This document shows positions 29,937-39,890 of a stretch of DNA of 64,000 nucleotides, piece after piece. Within the stretch, counting starts at the first letter, position 1. The number at the start of each line of letters is the position of its first letter. A program made the translations under genes and the position numbers. A model generated the notes under the pieces. That model was not told the DNA's origin. It made no database searches and saw only the letters and a program-made list of their open reading frames with translations. This stretch comes from an uncultured Pseudomonadales bacterium (lineage in GTDB: Bacteria > Pseudomonadota > Gammaproteobacteria > Pseudomonadales > Porticoccaceae), in NCBI GenBank assembly GCA_943846685.1, contig OX044363.1, forward strand, positions 1,953,386-2,017,385, written 5' to 3'.

Positions 29937-30872
29937 TTAAGCGCGCAGCTCTTTGGGCAGAGAAAATCTGACATTCTCAACCACGCCATCCAGTTCTTGG
30001 GGGGCATTGGCACCCATATCAACTAGCTTTCTAATCACATCCAGTACCAGAATATCCGGCGCCGAGGCACCAGCGGTAATACCAATGGATGAACTCTGCT
30101 CAAGCCACTGGGGCTGAATATCGTCCGGGCCATCAATCAGGTAAGCATCACAGCCACAATGCTCAGCCAACTCGCGCAATCGATTTGAATTAGAGCTGGC
30201 AACCGAACCAACCACTAGCACCAGATCGGACTCCATAGCCAACTGCTTGACTGCATCCTGACGATTCTGAGTGGCGTAGCAAATATCATCTTTGCGCGGC
30301 CCTTCGATCGCTGGAAATCTCTCGCGCAGCGCATCAATAACCCGCGCCGTGTCGTCCATCGACAAGGTTGTCTGGGTCACAAAGGCCAGCTTTTGAGGGT
30401 TCTTAACCGACAGATTGGCAACATCCAGCTCATTTTCAACCAGATACATATCGCCACCGCGGGACTGATCGTACTGCCCCATAGTGCCTTCGACTTCCGG
30501 GTGACCAGCATGGCCGATCAACACACATTCCATGCCATCATCGCTGTATTTGGCAACTTCCAGATGAACCTTGGTCACCAGCGGGCAGGTTGCATCAAAG
30601 ACTTTTAAACTGCGTCGCTGGGCTTCACTTTGCACTGCCTGGGAAACACCATGAGCACTGAAAATAACAATCACATCATCGGGAATTTCATCCAGCTCAT
30701 CGACAAACACCGCCCCTCTTGCGCGCAGATCATCGACAACAAATTTATTGTGCACCACCTCGTGACGGACATAGATTGGTGCACCATGCACCTCGAGCGC
30801 GCGATTGACTATATCGATAGCGCGGTCGACACCGGCACAAAAACCCCGTGGGTTGGCTAATTTAATATCCAT
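29937..30872 (-). CDS. ispH: 4-hydroxy-3-methylbut-2-enyl diphosphate reductase
   Basis: This is the last enzyme of the MEP isoprenoid pathway, producing isopentenyl and dimethylallyl diphosphate. It has 311 residues with three iron-sulfur-binding cysteines in [23 protein letters not shown] and [10 protein letters not shown]. It is the final gene of the conserved murJ-ribF-ileS-lspA-fkpB-ispH run and lies 16 bp after fkpB. Confidence 0.97.
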   Translation of the reverse strand: MDIKLANPRGFCAGVDRAIDIVNRALEVHGAPIYVRHEVVHNKFVVDDLRARGAVFVDELDEIPDDVIVIFSAHGVSQAVQSEAQRRSLKVFDATCPLVTKVHLEVAKYSDDGMECVLIGHAGHPEVEGTMGQYDQSRGGDMYLVENELDVANLSVKNPQKLAFVTQTTLSMDDTARVIDALRERFPAIEGPRKDDICYATQNRQDAVKQLAMESDLVLVVGSVASSNSNRLRELAEHCGCDAYLIDGPDDIQPQWLEQSSSIGITAGASAPDILVLDVIRKLVDMGANAPQELDGVVENVRFSLPKELRA

Positions 30873-30888
30873 TAACGACAGCTCTTCA

Positions 30889-31329
30889 TCAGTGCAGATT
30901 CTCTGGTATCACATCCATAATCTTAACCTGGAAAATAATATTCTTACCCGCCAGTGGGTGGTTAAAATCAACCATCACTTCACCATCGAGAATTTCAGTG
31001 ATAACACCGGGCAGTTCACCATCGCCATTTTGAAACGAGAACATTGCACCGGGCTCAATCTCAAGATCATCAAAATTATCCATCGCCACAGACTGCAGGT
31101 TTTGCTCATTGTGCTGGCCAAAGGCTTTTTCCGGTGGCACAACAAACTCCCGCTGATCGTCTTTATGCAGGCCCATCAAGGTCTCTTCAAATCCTGGCAA
31201 CAGGTTGCCATCACCAATCGAAAAGGTCGCCGGTTTTCCTTCGAAATTGGAATCCACCACCGCGCCATCTTCAAGAATCAGCGCAAAATGCAGAGTGACG
31301 GTGGTGCCTTTATCTATCGGGATAGTCAT
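30889..31329 (-). CDS. fkpB: FKBP-type peptidyl-prolyl isomerase, SlpA/FkpB-like
   Basis: This cytoplasmic proline isomerase and chaperone has 146 residues. The FKBP start [15 protein letters not shown], the [12 protein letters not shown] core and the following insert-in-flap region ([15 protein letters not shown]) are as in SlpA/FkpB. The position between lspA and ispH is conserved across gammaproteobacteria. Confidence 0.94.
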   Translation of the reverse strand: MTIPIDKGTTVTLHFALILEDGAVVDSNFEGKPATFSIGDGNLLPGFEETLMGLHKDDQREFVVPPEKAFGQHNEQNLQSVAMDNFDDLEIEPGAMFSFQNGDGELPGVITEILDGEVMVDFNHPLAGKNIIFQVKIMDVIPENLH

Positions 31330-31380
31330 ATATAAACTCGTTTCTAAATGCTTTTGAATGCCAGTCTTAGCTGGACAATT

Positions 31381-31416
31381 TTACTTTTACTGTGACTTTT
31401 AATTTTACTCTGACTT
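31381..31416. repeat. 18-bp tandem duplication containing the lspA stop codon
   Basis: On the minus strand AAGTCAGAGTAAAATTAA, which includes the last LspA codons and its TAA, is followed at once by AAGTCACAGTAAAAGTAA. The two 18-bp units are identical at 16 of 18 positions. The duplicated unit therefore begins inside the coding sequence. Confidence 0.8.
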
Positions 31417-31911
31417 GTCAGCTTGAGTATTATCGGCAAAAAACAATGCTTCGATAATAATTAAAGCGGCACCGATTGAGATGCCCATATCGGCAACATT
31501 AAATGCCGCAAAGTGCCAACCGGCCCAGTGAAAGTCCAAAAAGTCGACCACATAACCGAGCGTGACTCGATCGTACAGGTTGCCCAGTGCGCCACCGAGA
31601 ATTAGCGAAAGCGCGATGGCCTCATTAATCTTTTGTCTGGGCAGGCGCGCCAGCCAGACCACAATCACCAGACTGATAACCGAGGATAGGGCTGTAAAAA
31701 ACCAGCGCTGCCATCCACCAGCATCACTGAGAAAACTAAACGCCGCGCCCTCATTGTGGGCTCTAACCAGATTGAAAAACCCGGTGATATAGCGACTGTC
31801 GCCAAGGGTAAACTCGGTCATAACCCACAGCTTAGTGAGCTGATCGAGCAACAGAACCGTCGCCGCAAGCGCAAACCAGCGCAATGTGTGGGTATTGATA
31901 AATTTAAGCAT
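31405..31911 (-). CDS. lspA: Lipoprotein signal peptidase (signal peptidase II)
   Basis: This inner-membrane aspartyl protease removes signal peptides from prolipoproteins. It has 168 residues and four hydrophobic segments, with DQLTKLW near the first and the catalytic aspartates in GNLYDR and FNVADMGIS. The ATG at 31911 overlaps the ileS stop by 8 nt, with GGAG upstream; an upstream ATG in ileS (31935) lacks support. It encodes the enzyme needed for lipoproteins such as the one at 53787. Confidence 0.95.
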   Translation of the reverse strand: MLKFINTHTLRWFALAATVLLLDQLTKLWVMTEFTLGDSRYITGFFNLVRAHNEGAAFSFLSDAGGWQRWFFTALSSVISLVIVVWLARLPRQKINEAIALSLILGGALGNLYDRVTLGYVVDFLDFHWAGWHFAAFNVADMGISIGAALIIIEALFFADNTQADKSE

Positions 31912-33847
31912 AATGGCGGACTTCTCCTCCAGCATCTAGATTGCTGACACAGCGACCACAGATTTCCGGGTGCTCGGGACTGCTGCCGACATCGGCAATA
32001 AAGTGCCAACAGCGCACACATTTCTCAGCAGTGGACCGCTGCACCGAAACTTTTAAGCCTTCCAGCATAGAGTCGCTGGCATCTGCTGCCTCAGTCAGAG
32101 GTAACAGACTGGCCTTTGAGGTAATGGTGACAAAGCGCAATTCATCACCCAGCTTGGCCAGTGACTGCTGTAACTCTGGAGAGACGAACAGCTGTATATC
32201 TGCACCCAGTGATCCTTTGATAACACCCTGGTTGCGCTGGTCTTCAATCACCTTATTGATCGCTTCCTTGGCCTGCAGTATCGCTGCCCAATCCTGCTGA
32301 TCGATTTTTTCATCGGCCATCAGGCGCGGCAGCGGGTACCACTCCGCAAGAAACACTGAAGACTCTCGCTTGCCGGGCATAAAGCCCCAGATCTCATGAG
32401 CGGTAAAGCTCAGGATAGGAGAGATCCAGCGGGTGAACGCCTCGGCAATATGAAACAGAGCGGTCTGTGCCGAACGGCGCGGCAGACTGTCTTCAGGACA
32501 GGTATAGATTCGGTCTTTGATAATATCCAGATAGAAGCCACCCATATCGCGAACACAGAAGTTATGTAATTTCTGGTAGATCAGGTGAAACTGAAACTGG
32601 TCATAGGCGCTGATAATTTCTTCCTGCAGCTGCGCCGCGCAATCGATCGCCCAGCGATCCAGAGCCAGCAAATCACTGTGTTCAACTGCGTGCTCGGCAG
32701 GATCAAAACCATCCAGATTAGAGAGGAAATAACGCGCCGTATTGCGGATTCGACGATAGGAATCTCCCGCGCGATTTAAAATCTCATCGGATACAGTCAT
32801 CTCACCACTAAAATCTGCCGAAGCAATCCACAGACGCAGAACATCTGCACCCATATCATTGATCACCTTTTTCGGCGATATCACATTGCCCACCGACTTG
32901 GACATCTTGCGACCGTGTTCATCCACGGTAAAGCCGTGAGTGAGAACCGCTTTGTAGGGTGCAGTGCCATTGATCGCAATTGCTGTTTTCAGCGATGACT
33001 GGAACCAACCGCGATGCTGATCCGAACCCTCCAGATAGAGATCTGCCGGATAGCGTAATTCTTCACGGGCGTTGACCACTGATTCGTGGGTAACACCGGA
33101 ATCAAACCAGACATCGAGCGTGTCGGTAACCTTCTGATAATCAGCCGTATCTGCACCGATTAAATCCGCCGCATCCAACTCAAACCAGGCATCAATACCG
33201 TCCTTCTCGACCAGCTGAGCAACCTGCTCAACCAGTACTGGAGTGTTGGGGTGAAGCTCACCAGTCTGCTTATGAACAAATAGCGCAATAGGTACACCCC
33301 AGGTGCGCTGACGGGAAATACACCAATCCGGGCTGTTGTCGAGCATACCTTCGATTCGTGCCTGACCCCAATCCGGGTGCCAGCTAACATCTTTAATCGC
33401 CGCCTTGGCTTTTTCCAACAAGCCATTTTTATCCATAGAGATAAACCACTGGGGTGTGGCGCGATAGATCAGTGGAGTTTTGGTGCGCCAGCAATGAGCG
33501 TAGCTATGAACAAATTTTCCACAGCTAAGTAGACGATGATGTTCGCGCAGTACTTCGAGAACAGAGTCATCGACCTTGTAGACATGCTGACCGGCAAATA
33601 GCTCAACATCGTCGTGGAAGACACCGTTATCCAGAATGTAGTTAAGGGTCTCGATGCCATACTGTTTAGCTACCACGAAATCTTCCATACCGTGATCAGG
33701 GGCTGTATGCACACAGCCGGTACCGGCATCAGTAGTCACGTGCTCACCGAGTAAGACCGGAATATCGCGATCGTAAAATGGGTGTCTTGCGACAATATTT
33801 TCCAACTGCTGACCCTGACAGGTCGCCAGTGTCTTGATAGTCTTCAA
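31904..33847 (-). CDS. ileS: Isoleucyl-tRNA synthetase, C-terminal part (frame-shifted)
   Basis: This is the larger part of IleS, from the editing domain to the C-terminus. It contains the catalytic KMSKS loop ([11 protein letters not shown]), the anticodon-binding region and the zinc cysteines CVRCWH and CGRC at the end. Continuous homology starts at about [10 protein letters not shown]; the TTG at 33847 is not a real start. The N-terminal part lies upstream in the next frame. Removing one A from CAAG (33833-33836) restores a single protein of about 938 residues (EDYQ-TLAT), the normal length. Confidence 0.9.
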   Translation of the reverse strand: MKTIKTLATCQGQQLENIVARHPFYDRDIPVLLGEHVTTDAGTGCVHTAPDHGMEDFVVAKQYGIETLNYILDNGVFHDDVELFAGQHVYKVDDSVLEVLREHHRLLSCGKFVHSYAHCWRTKTPLIYRATPQWFISMDKNGLLEKAKAAIKDVSWHPDWGQARIEGMLDNSPDWCISRQRTWGVPIALFVHKQTGELHPNTPVLVEQVAQLVEKDGIDAWFELDAADLIGADTADYQKVTDTLDVWFDSGVTHESVVNAREELRYPADLYLEGSDQHRGWFQSSLKTAIAINGTAPYKAVLTHGFTVDEHGRKMSKSVGNVISPKKVINDMGADVLRLWIASADFSGEMTVSDEILNRAGDSYRRIRNTARYFLSNLDGFDPAEHAVEHSDLLALDRWAIDCAAQLQEEIISAYDQFQFHLIYQKLHNFCVRDMGGFYLDIIKDRIYTCPEDSLPRRSAQTALFHIAEAFTRWISPILSFTAHEIWGFMPGKRESSVFLAEWYPLPRLMADEKIDQQDWAAILQAKEAINKVIEDQRNQGVIKGSLGADIQLFVSPELQQSLAKLGDELRFVTITSKASLLPLTEAADASDSMLEGLKVSVQRSTAEKCVRCWHFIADVGSSPEHPEICGRCVSNLDAGGEVRHYA

Positions 33848-34724
33848 TCTCCAGACGCTGCATCACTGACTCGAGCAAAAGCTCAGAGCAGACCAGTCGC
33901 ATTGGGCCATTCTCGGTATTAATCTGTACCAACACATAACTCAGCTCGGCACCCACCGAAATAGCCTGACTGCTGGGGATAGTCCAGGGCGTGGTGGTCC
34001 AGATCAACATATTGATCTCACCTTCGCCGGGCGCACCAGCAAAGGCCGCGGTTATTTTTTCCAGCTGCTCGCCAACTACCGGGTAGGCAACATCAATGCT
34101 GTAAGAGGTTTTATCCTGATACTCAACCTCAGCTTCGGCTAGCGCGGAACCACCGACAACACTCCAGTAGACCGGCTTGTAACCTTTGACCAGATGACCG
34201 TTGGCAGCAATTTTTCCAAGCGCGCGAATAGTATCCGCCTCGACATGGTAATTCATGGTCAGATAGGGTCGCTCCCAATCGCCAAATACACCGATGCGCA
34301 CAAAGCCTTCACGCTGACCATCAACCTGCTTCATCGCGTAGTCGCGACATTTCTTGCGGAAAGCGGAGTACTCGACTTTGACGCCAGCTTTGCCAATCTT
34401 TTTCTCTACATTGTGCTCAATCGGCAGACCGTGACAGTCCCAGCCAGGGATATAAGGTGCATCAAAACCACTTAGAGTCCGCGACTTAACCACTATATCT
34501 TTAAGGGTTTTATTCACCGCATGGCCAAGGTGGATTTCACCGTTGGCGTAGGGAGGGCCGTCGTGGAGAATATATTTCTCACAACCGGCACGAGCCTCAC
34601 GGATTTGCTGATAAAGATTGGTGTCCTGCCATTCTTTTAATATACCCGGCTCGCGCTGCGCCAGATTTGCGCGCATTGGAAAAGCCGTTTTTGGCAGATT
34701 CAGTGTTGCTTTGTAGTCGGTCAT
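33744..34724 (-). CDS. ileS: Isoleucyl-tRNA synthetase, N-terminal part (frame-shifted)
   Basis: This is the N-terminal catalytic half of IleS, with the HIGH-type motif in [13 protein letters not shown], the [10 protein letters not shown] segment and the start of the editing domain ([13 protein letters not shown]). Homology ends at about residue 298 (EIEDYQ); the last 28 residues are out of frame. One surplus base near 33834-33835 separates it from the C-terminal part. Because IleS is essential, a sequence error is more likely than a true mutation, unless another ileS exists elsewhere. Confidence 0.9.
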   Translation of the reverse strand: MTDYKATLNLPKTAFPMRANLAQREPGILKEWQDTNLYQQIREARAGCEKYILHDGPPYANGEIHLGHAVNKTLKDIVVKSRTLSGFDAPYIPGWDCHGLPIEHNVEKKIGKAGVKVEYSAFRKKCRDYAMKQVDGQREGFVRIGVFGDWERPYLTMNYHVEADTIRALGKIAANGHLVKGYKPVYWSVVGGSALAEAEVEYQDKTSYSIDVAYPVVGEQLEKITAAFAGAPGEGEINMLIWTTTPWTIPSSQAISVGAELSYVLVQINTENGPMRLVCSELLLESVMQRLEIEDYQDTGDLSGSAVGKYCRKTPILRSRYSGLTR

Positions 34725-34760
34725 TAGTCTCTTTTATGGGCCTTACAGGCCTGCCTTATC

Positions 34761-35693
34761 TTAAGTGTTGTTGGTAAACCACAGTCTGATAGTTTCTACG
34801 TCGCGCTGAATAGTGGCGATCAGTTTTTCCAGACTGGTAAATTTTTCTTCGTCGCGAATCTTGTGGACAAACTCCACAGCAATTCGCTGACCGTACAAAT
34901 CCCTATCAAAATCGAGCAGATGAACCTCTAAAATAGGTTTTATCAAATCGCCTACGGTTGGCCGCACACCCACATTGGCGGCGCCACGATAAACCTTTCC
35001 ATCCACCTTAACCTTGACCGCGAAAACCCCTGCCAGCGGAGCACTAAAACGGTTTAGCTGCACATTGGCGGTGGGAAATCCCAACTCGCGTCCCAGTTGT
35101 TGGCCATAGCCGACAACGCCGCTGATTGAAAAAGGTCGCCCCAATAGCTCGGCGGCTCTCGGGAAATCTCCCTGCTCAACGATTTCGCGTACCAGAGTAC
35201 TGCTGACCCGCTGCCCTTCAACCTCGACAGTGGCGGTATCCATAACCTCAAATCCGCTCTGTTTACCGCGCTCGGTCAACATCGCAAAGTCACCGCTGCG
35301 ATCACAGCCAAAACGAAAATCATCGCCGACAATCAAATGCTCTACCGCCAGACCATCAACCAGTACCCGGTCGATAAAGTCCAGCGCAGAGAGGGTTCGC
35401 AACTGACGGTTAAATTTCAGGCAAACCACATGATCAATACCAAAACCCAATAGCGCGTCGATCTTCTCCCGCAGCCGCATGAGTCTGGCCGGGGCACGCT
35501 CAGAGGAAAAATACTCTCTCGGCTGCGGCTCAAAAGTCATCACCACCGATGGCAGTTGCAAGCGTTCAGCGGCCTCTTTGACCTGCTGCAGAATTGCCTG
35601 ATGACCTATATGCACCCCATCGAAAGAGCCGATGGTGACCACGGATTTTTGTTTCCCCGGCTGCAGGTTATGCAATCCGCGAATAAAGGTCAT
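34761..35693 (-). CDS. ribF: Bifunctional riboflavin kinase / FAD synthetase
   Basis: This enzyme makes FMN from riboflavin and FAD from FMN. It has 310 residues: an N-terminal nucleotidyltransferase with TIGSFDGVHIGHQAIL and a C-terminal flavokinase (about 180-305; GRELGFPTANVQ and RGAANVGVRPTV). I use the ATG at 35693 (MTFIRGLHNLQ), which fits E. coli RibF and has AGGG upstream; a GTG at 35723 is also in frame. It lies between murJ and ileS as in other gammaproteobacteria. Confidence 0.95.
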   Translation of the reverse strand: MTFIRGLHNLQPGKQKSVVTIGSFDGVHIGHQAILQQVKEAAERLQLPSVVMTFEPQPREYFSSERAPARLMRLREKIDALLGFGIDHVVCLKFNRQLRTLSALDFIDRVLVDGLAVEHLIVGDDFRFGCDRSGDFAMLTERGKQSGFEVMDTATVEVEGQRVSSTLVREIVEQGDFPRAAELLGRPFSISGVVGYGQQLGRELGFPTANVQLNRFSAPLAGVFAVKVKVDGKVYRGAANVGVRPTVGDLIKPILEVHLLDFDRDLYGQRIAVEFVHKIRDEEKFTSLEKLIATIQRDVETIRLWFTNNT

Positions 35694-35832
35694 TTTACCC
35701 TGCTGCACAACCGTATTTTTCACTCTTTAAACTGATCGGCGAGTATACCTAGCCACGGCCAGAAAGGTAACCTAGAGAGCAAATTAAGACGGCAATTTAG
35801 GACGGCTGATATTCGCGATAGCAAGACCGCAA

Positions 35833-37476
35833 TCAATGATCGCGGCTGGTTGCTTTGGCCGGACCACGTAAATCCGAGAGACGCATACCGCTAAGCCATA
35901 AAATGGCTAAATAGGCGCCAAAACCGGCACCACAGATAACGCCAATAGCCATACTGCGCTGCCACCAACTCTGCTGCTGCCAGACACTGACATTTAGGGC
36001 ATCAAACTGAGCCGCGGTCAGCATCAGCACCACCAGCATCGCCACCACCGCCAGCAACAAACCGACCATAAAGCGCAGCCAGGAACCGCTTGGCGCATAA
36101 ATGGCCTTTTTACGCAGGGCATAAAATAATAGTCCGGCATTTAAAAATGCCGAAACCGAGGTTGCCAGAGCCAGCCCCACATGACCGACCTGCCAGTAGT
36201 AATGTAGTGGCAGCACAAACAGCAGGTTTAGAAACATATTGGCGACCATGGCAATCACACCAATTCGCACTGGCGTGCGCATATCCTGACGAGCAAAGAA
36301 GCCCGGCGCCAACACCTTAATCAGCATAAACGCGATTAGACCTAGCGAGTAGGCGCGCAGACTATAGGTCGCCATAGAAATATCCCGCGCAGTCATTACA
36401 TCACCGTATAAAAACAGCGTCGCCAAAATCGGTTCAGCTAGCAGCATAAGCGCGGCGGCGGCAGGCACCGCAATCAATAGCACCATGCGCAGTGCCCAGT
36501 CCAATGTCTGGGAATAAGCCTCAGTTGAGCTGGCCGAGTGATGACGGGAGAGATTAGGCAGGATAACGGTGGCAATCGCCACGGCGAAAACCCCCAGCGG
36601 CAATTCCGAGAGGCGATCTGAGTAATAGAGCCAGGAGACACTGCCGGTGGGCAAAAAAGTCGCCAACATCGTATCCAACAAGAGATTAATCTGGCTGACC
36701 GAGACACCAAAGATCGCCGGGCCCATTAGGGCGAGTATCTTTCTAACCCCGGGATGACGCCAATCGACCACTGGTACCGGCAGCATATGGATGCGCGCCA
36801 GAAATGGCAGCTGAAAAACAAACTGGATAATGCCCGCGGCAAAAACTCCCCAGGCCAGTGCATAGGTTGGCTGATCAAACCAGGGCGCGGCAATTAGGGC
36901 GGCAAAAATCATCGATATATTGAGCAGTAACGGGGTAAATGCCGGCACGGCAAAACGGTCATAGCTATTTAATATCCCTCCGGCAACACCGGTCATGGAG
37001 ATAAATAGCAGGTAGGGAAAGGTAATCCGCAGCATTTCTGCGGTGGCATTAAATTTAAACGGGTCGTTTAAATACCACTTGGGTGCAAATAGCGCGGCGA
37101 ATGCCGGCGCGGCAAGCACAACCACCATCGTTAACAGTAATAGAGATAAACCCAGAGTACCGAAAACCCGATTGGTCAGTTCCTTTAAGGCCGCCTGACT
37201 GCTCTTCTCGCGATATTCCCCAAGCACCGGCACAAATGCCTGAGCAAAGGCCCCCTCGGCAAACAGCCGACGAAAGAAGTTGGGTATCTTAAAGGCGACA
37301 AAGAAAACATCGGCAAGGGCTTCAGCGCCAATCACCCGAGCAAAAATAATATCCCGTGCCAGCCCCATAAAGCGCGACAGCATAGTAAAGAAACTGACCA
37401 CGCCGCTGGAGCGCAGTAATCCGCCATCCGCTTTTTTAGTCGGTTGCTGCTGCTTCTGCGACGGCTCTTGGGTCAA
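35833..37476 (-). CDS. murJ: Lipid II flippase MurJ (MviN)
   Basis: This inner-membrane flippase moves lipid II to the periplasmic side for peptidoglycan synthesis. It has 547 residues and about 14 hydrophobic segments, with the family N-terminus SGVVSFFTMLSRFMGLARD and FRRLFAEGAFAQAFVP. A polar, Gln-rich N-terminal tail of about 25 residues precedes the first segment. It heads the murJ-ribF-ileS-lspA-fkpB-ispH run and is divergent from rpsT. Confidence 0.95.
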   Translation of the reverse strand: MTQEPSQKQQQPTKKADGGLLRSSGVVSFFTMLSRFMGLARDIIFARVIGAEALADVFFVAFKIPNFFRRLFAEGAFAQAFVPVLGEYREKSSQAALKELTNRVFGTLGLSLLLLTMVVVLAAPAFAALFAPKWYLNDPFKFNATAEMLRITFPYLLFISMTGVAGGILNSYDRFAVPAFTPLLLNISMIFAALIAAPWFDQPTYALAWGVFAAGIIQFVFQLPFLARIHMLPVPVVDWRHPGVRKILALMGPAIFGVSVSQINLLLDTMLATFLPTGSVSWLYYSDRLSELPLGVFAVAIATVILPNLSRHHSASSTEAYSQTLDWALRMVLLIAVPAAAALMLLAEPILATLFLYGDVMTARDISMATYSLRAYSLGLIAFMLIKVLAPGFFARQDMRTPVRIGVIAMVANMFLNLLFVLPLHYYWQVGHVGLALATSVSAFLNAGLLFYALRKKAIYAPSGSWLRFMVGLLLAVVAMLVVLMLTAAQFDALNVSVWQQQSWWQRSMAIGVICGAGFGAYLAILWLSGMRLSDLRGPAKATSRDH

Positions 37477-37637
37477 TTCGCTACTCTACTTTGACAGGTT
37501 TAATCAGCGCAGTTTAACGACCTCCATGAACATCTCCAAGTGAATATGTAAAAGCGGCTTTGTGTGGCTAATTAATTTCCTTATCAGAACTACTTTTAAG
37601 CACTTTGCCCGTATCCGGAATTACCATGAAAATTGAG

Positions 37638-37666
37638 TTGAATGTGATTGTTAAACCCTGTATATT
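37638..37666 (+). promoter_or_regulatory. Predicted sigma-70 promoter of rpsT
   Basis: TTGAAT (37638-37643) and TATATT (37661-37666) are separated by 17 bp and lie 42 bp before the rpsT GTG. Confidence 0.6.
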
Positions 37667-37707
37667 TCCGCGCCTTCAGTGAGACCCTTTGAGAGGAGTA
37701 CAAACAA

Positions 37708-37974
37708 GTGGCAAATACAGCCCAAGCTAAGAAACGCGCACGCCAGAACGAGAAACGCCGCCAGCATAATGCCAGCCTGCGCTCAATGGTTCGCACCTAT
37801 TTGAAAAAAGTTGATGCAGCTATAGAGACTGGTGTTCAAGCCGATGCTCAAGCAGCATACACATCAGCAGTTCCAGTATTAGATCGTATGGCGGACAAAG
37901 GTATTCTTCATAAGAATAAAGCTGCCCGTCATAAGAGCCGCTTGAATGCTCAGGTTAAAGCCCTTAGCAAGTAA
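37708..37974 (+). CDS. rpsT: 30S ribosomal protein S20
   Basis: This small-subunit ribosomal protein binds 16S rRNA. It has 88 residues, is strongly basic, and carries the family start [17 protein letters not shown] and the C-terminal [12 protein letters not shown]. The GTG start is preceded by GAGAGGAG; a non-ATG start is common for S20 genes. It is divergent from murJ. The last codons form the first unit of an 18-bp tandem repeat. Confidence 0.97.
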   Translation: MANTAQAKKRARQNEKRRQHNASLRSMVRTYLKKVDAAIETGVQADAQAAYTSAVPVLDRMADKGILHKNKAARHKSRLNAQVKALSK

Positions 37975-38031
37975 GAAGCTCTTGGCAAGTAAAAAGCCTT
38001 TTGCAGTTTAAAGGCTCTCGGCGAAAAGTAA
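37960..38031 (+). repeat. 18-bp tandem repeat, four copies, starting inside rpsT
   Basis: Four contiguous 18-bp units occur: GCCCTTAGCAAGTAAGAA, GCTCTTGGCAAGTAAAAA, GCCTTTTGCAGTTTAAAG and GCTCTCGGCGAAAAGTAA. The first encodes the last S20 residues and its TAA. The period is a multiple of three, so the later copies keep the S20 frame and most re-create a stop. This is the clearest of the stop-proximal repeats. Confidence 0.88.
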
Positions 38032-38046
38032 TTTTTCGCAGTGAAT

Positions 38047-38074
38047 AAAAAAACCGGCTAACGCCGGTTTTTTT
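38047..38074. terminator. Bidirectional terminator between rpsT and pntB
   Basis: ACCGGC-TAAC-GCCGGT at 38053-38068 is flanked by A- and T-runs. The 16-bp core is identical to the terminator after pyk. Confidence 0.92.
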
Positions 38075-38083
38075 GTGTCTGTC

Positions 38084-38138
38084 TTTTTATGAGCTTTGTT
38101 TTTACGAGTTTTTTTACAAGCTCAACTCATACAAACTA
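38084..38138. repeat. Degenerate 12-15-bp repeat after the pntB stop
   Basis: The words TTTTTATGAGCT, TTTTTACGAG and TTTTTACAAGCT, and a more distant CATACAAACT at the stop itself, recur at 12-15-bp spacing between the pntB stop and the terminator. Confidence 0.5.
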
Positions 38139-39581
38139 AGCCTGATTGAGAGCCGTGGTCATTTCAACAACCGCTTTCTTGCCATCGCCGTAAACCATCA
38201 GCGTGTGATCCATAGCAAACAATGGATTGGGTAGTCCAGCAAAACCCGGACTCAGCGATCGCTTAATCACAACCACGTTTTTCGCTTTGTCGACATTGAG
38301 AATTGGCATCCCGTAAATTGGACTGCCCTCTGCCTCTCTCGCCATAGGGTTAGTGACATCATTGGCACCAATCACAATCACCACATCGGTATCTTCAAAG
38401 GTCGGATTGATTCTGTCCATCTCAACCAGATTGTCGTAGGGAACCTCGGCTTCAGCCAATAGAACATTCATATGCCCGGGCATACGCCCCGCCACTGGAT
38501 GAATACCATACTCAACCTCTATCCCACGCGCTTCCATAGCATCGGCCAACTCGCGTACCGCGTGCTGAGCCTGCGCCATTGCCATGCCATAACCCGGAAC
38601 AATAACCACCCGCTTTGCCACTTCGAGCATCATCGCCACTTCTTCTGGCTGTGCGCTGGTCACTTTGCCGGCGTAGATTTCATCGGCATCAATTTTCTCA
38701 CCACCGGCGGCCATCTTGCCAAACAGTACATTGGCCAGCGAACGGTTCATCGCCACACACATAATCTGGGTAAGGATTAACCCCGAGGTTCCGACCAGAG
38801 AACCGGCGATAATCAATACCGTATTGCCAAGCACAAAGCCGGCCAGTGCTGCGGCTATACCTGAATAGGAATTGAGCAAGGCAATAACCACCGGCATATC
38901 TGCTCCGCCAATTGGCATAACCAGAAACAGACCAAGCAGTAAGGCCAGAGCGACAATAGTCACCATGGCGACCAGATTACCCGGATTGATCACCATACAG
39001 ACTACCGCTGCCAGAGCGGCGACCAAAAATAGCCCATTACCAATCGGGCCACCGGGCAGTCCGTAACTCTTTTTCATTAATTCCTGCAGCTTGCTAAAGG
39101 CAACCAGACTACCGGTTAAGGTCACCGCGCCAATAAGAACGGTCAGGCCAATAGCCACAAGAGCGATAGTACCTTCCACACCCACACCAAATGCACTGCT
39201 ATCCACAGCTAGCGAGGTAACCAGATCTGCAAAAGATTGTGGAGCAACACCGAGCACGGTGAAGTACTCAGCCAGCGCAATAGTCAGCGACGCACCGCCG
39301 CCAAAGCCATTTAACAGAGCAACCATCTGCGGCATAGAGGTCATTTGAATTCGCAGCGCCATAATTGAGCCAACGATTCCACCCACCACCACACCGGCAA
39401 CTATATAGCTGTAGTCGACAGTATTAATATTCAGCAGCGTGACAACCACGGCCAATAACATACCCAGTGCTGAGAGCATATTGCCGCGCACCGCTGTCTT
39501 GGGTTTGGTCAGGCCTTTAATACCGAGAATAAATAAAATACCGGCAATCAGATAAACAAAATTTACAATATTTGGATTCAT
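38136..39581 (-). CDS. pntB: NAD(P) transhydrogenase subunit beta
   Basis: This subunit of the proton-translocating transhydrogenase passes hydride from NADH to NADP. It has 481 residues: about nine hydrophobic segments, then the cytoplasmic NADP-binding domain (about 305-481; VPGYGMAMAQAQHAVREL and VIVIGANDVTNP). It lies 3 bp after pntAb. It supplies NADPH next to the fatty-acid genes fabA-fabB. Confidence 0.96.
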   Translation of the reverse strand: MNPNIVNFVYLIAGILFILGIKGLTKPKTAVRGNMLSALGMLLAVVVTLLNINTVDYSYIVAGVVVGGIVGSIMALRIQMTSMPQMVALLNGFGGGASLTIALAEYFTVLGVAPQSFADLVTSLAVDSSAFGVGVEGTIALVAIGLTVLIGAVTLTGSLVAFSKLQELMKKSYGLPGGPIGNGLFLVAALAAVVCMVINPGNLVAMVTIVALALLLGLFLVMPIGGADMPVVIALLNSYSGIAAALAGFVLGNTVLIIAGSLVGTSGLILTQIMCVAMNRSLANVLFGKMAAGGEKIDADEIYAGKVTSAQPEEVAMMLEVAKRVVIVPGYGMAMAQAQHAVRELADAMEARGIEVEYGIHPVAGRMPGHMNVLLAEAEVPYDNLVEMDRINPTFEDTDVVIVIGANDVTNPMAREAEGSPIYGMPILNVDKAKNVVVIKRSLSPGFAGLPNPLFAMDHTLMVYGDGKKAVVEMTTALNQA

Positions 39582-39584
39582 CGC

Positions 39585-39866
39585 TTACTTCCTTTTAAAC
39601 ATCGCAAGCATGCGATTGGTCACAAGATAACCACCGACAACATTAATCGTCGCCAGAGTTACCGCAATAAAGCCGAGTACATTAACCAACATTGGCGATC
39701 CATCACTACCGGCGGCCAGCAGTGCACCCACTAGAGTAATTCCGGATACTGCGTTGGTACCGGACATCAGTGGTGTGTGCAGGGTCGGTGGCACTTTGGT
39801 AATCAGCTCGACACCGAGAAATAGCGACAATACAAACAGCGCCAGTAGTAAAATTAAAATTTCCAT
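39585..39866 (-). CDS. pntAb: NAD(P) transhydrogenase subunit alpha, membrane part
   Basis: This small membrane subunit of the split-alpha transhydrogenase has 93 residues and three hydrophobic segments, with the conserved KVPPTLHTPLMSGTNAVSGI. It lies between pntAa and pntB, 3 bp before the latter. The three-gene split form, rather than a fused PntA, is what this organism has. Confidence 0.95.
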   Translation of the reverse strand: MEILILLLALFVLSLFLGVELITKVPPTLHTPLMSGTNAVSGITLVGALLAAGSDGSPMLVNVLGFIAVTLATINVVGGYLVTNRMLAMFKRK

Positions 39867-39890
39867 TTTTATTTTTCCTCTTGGTTGTTT

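Noticed and set aside
33744..33847. Programmed frameshift in ileS
   Set aside because: I see no slippery heptamer or downstream pseudoknot, no known IleS uses recoding, and a similar break occurs in pntAa; an indel error is simpler.
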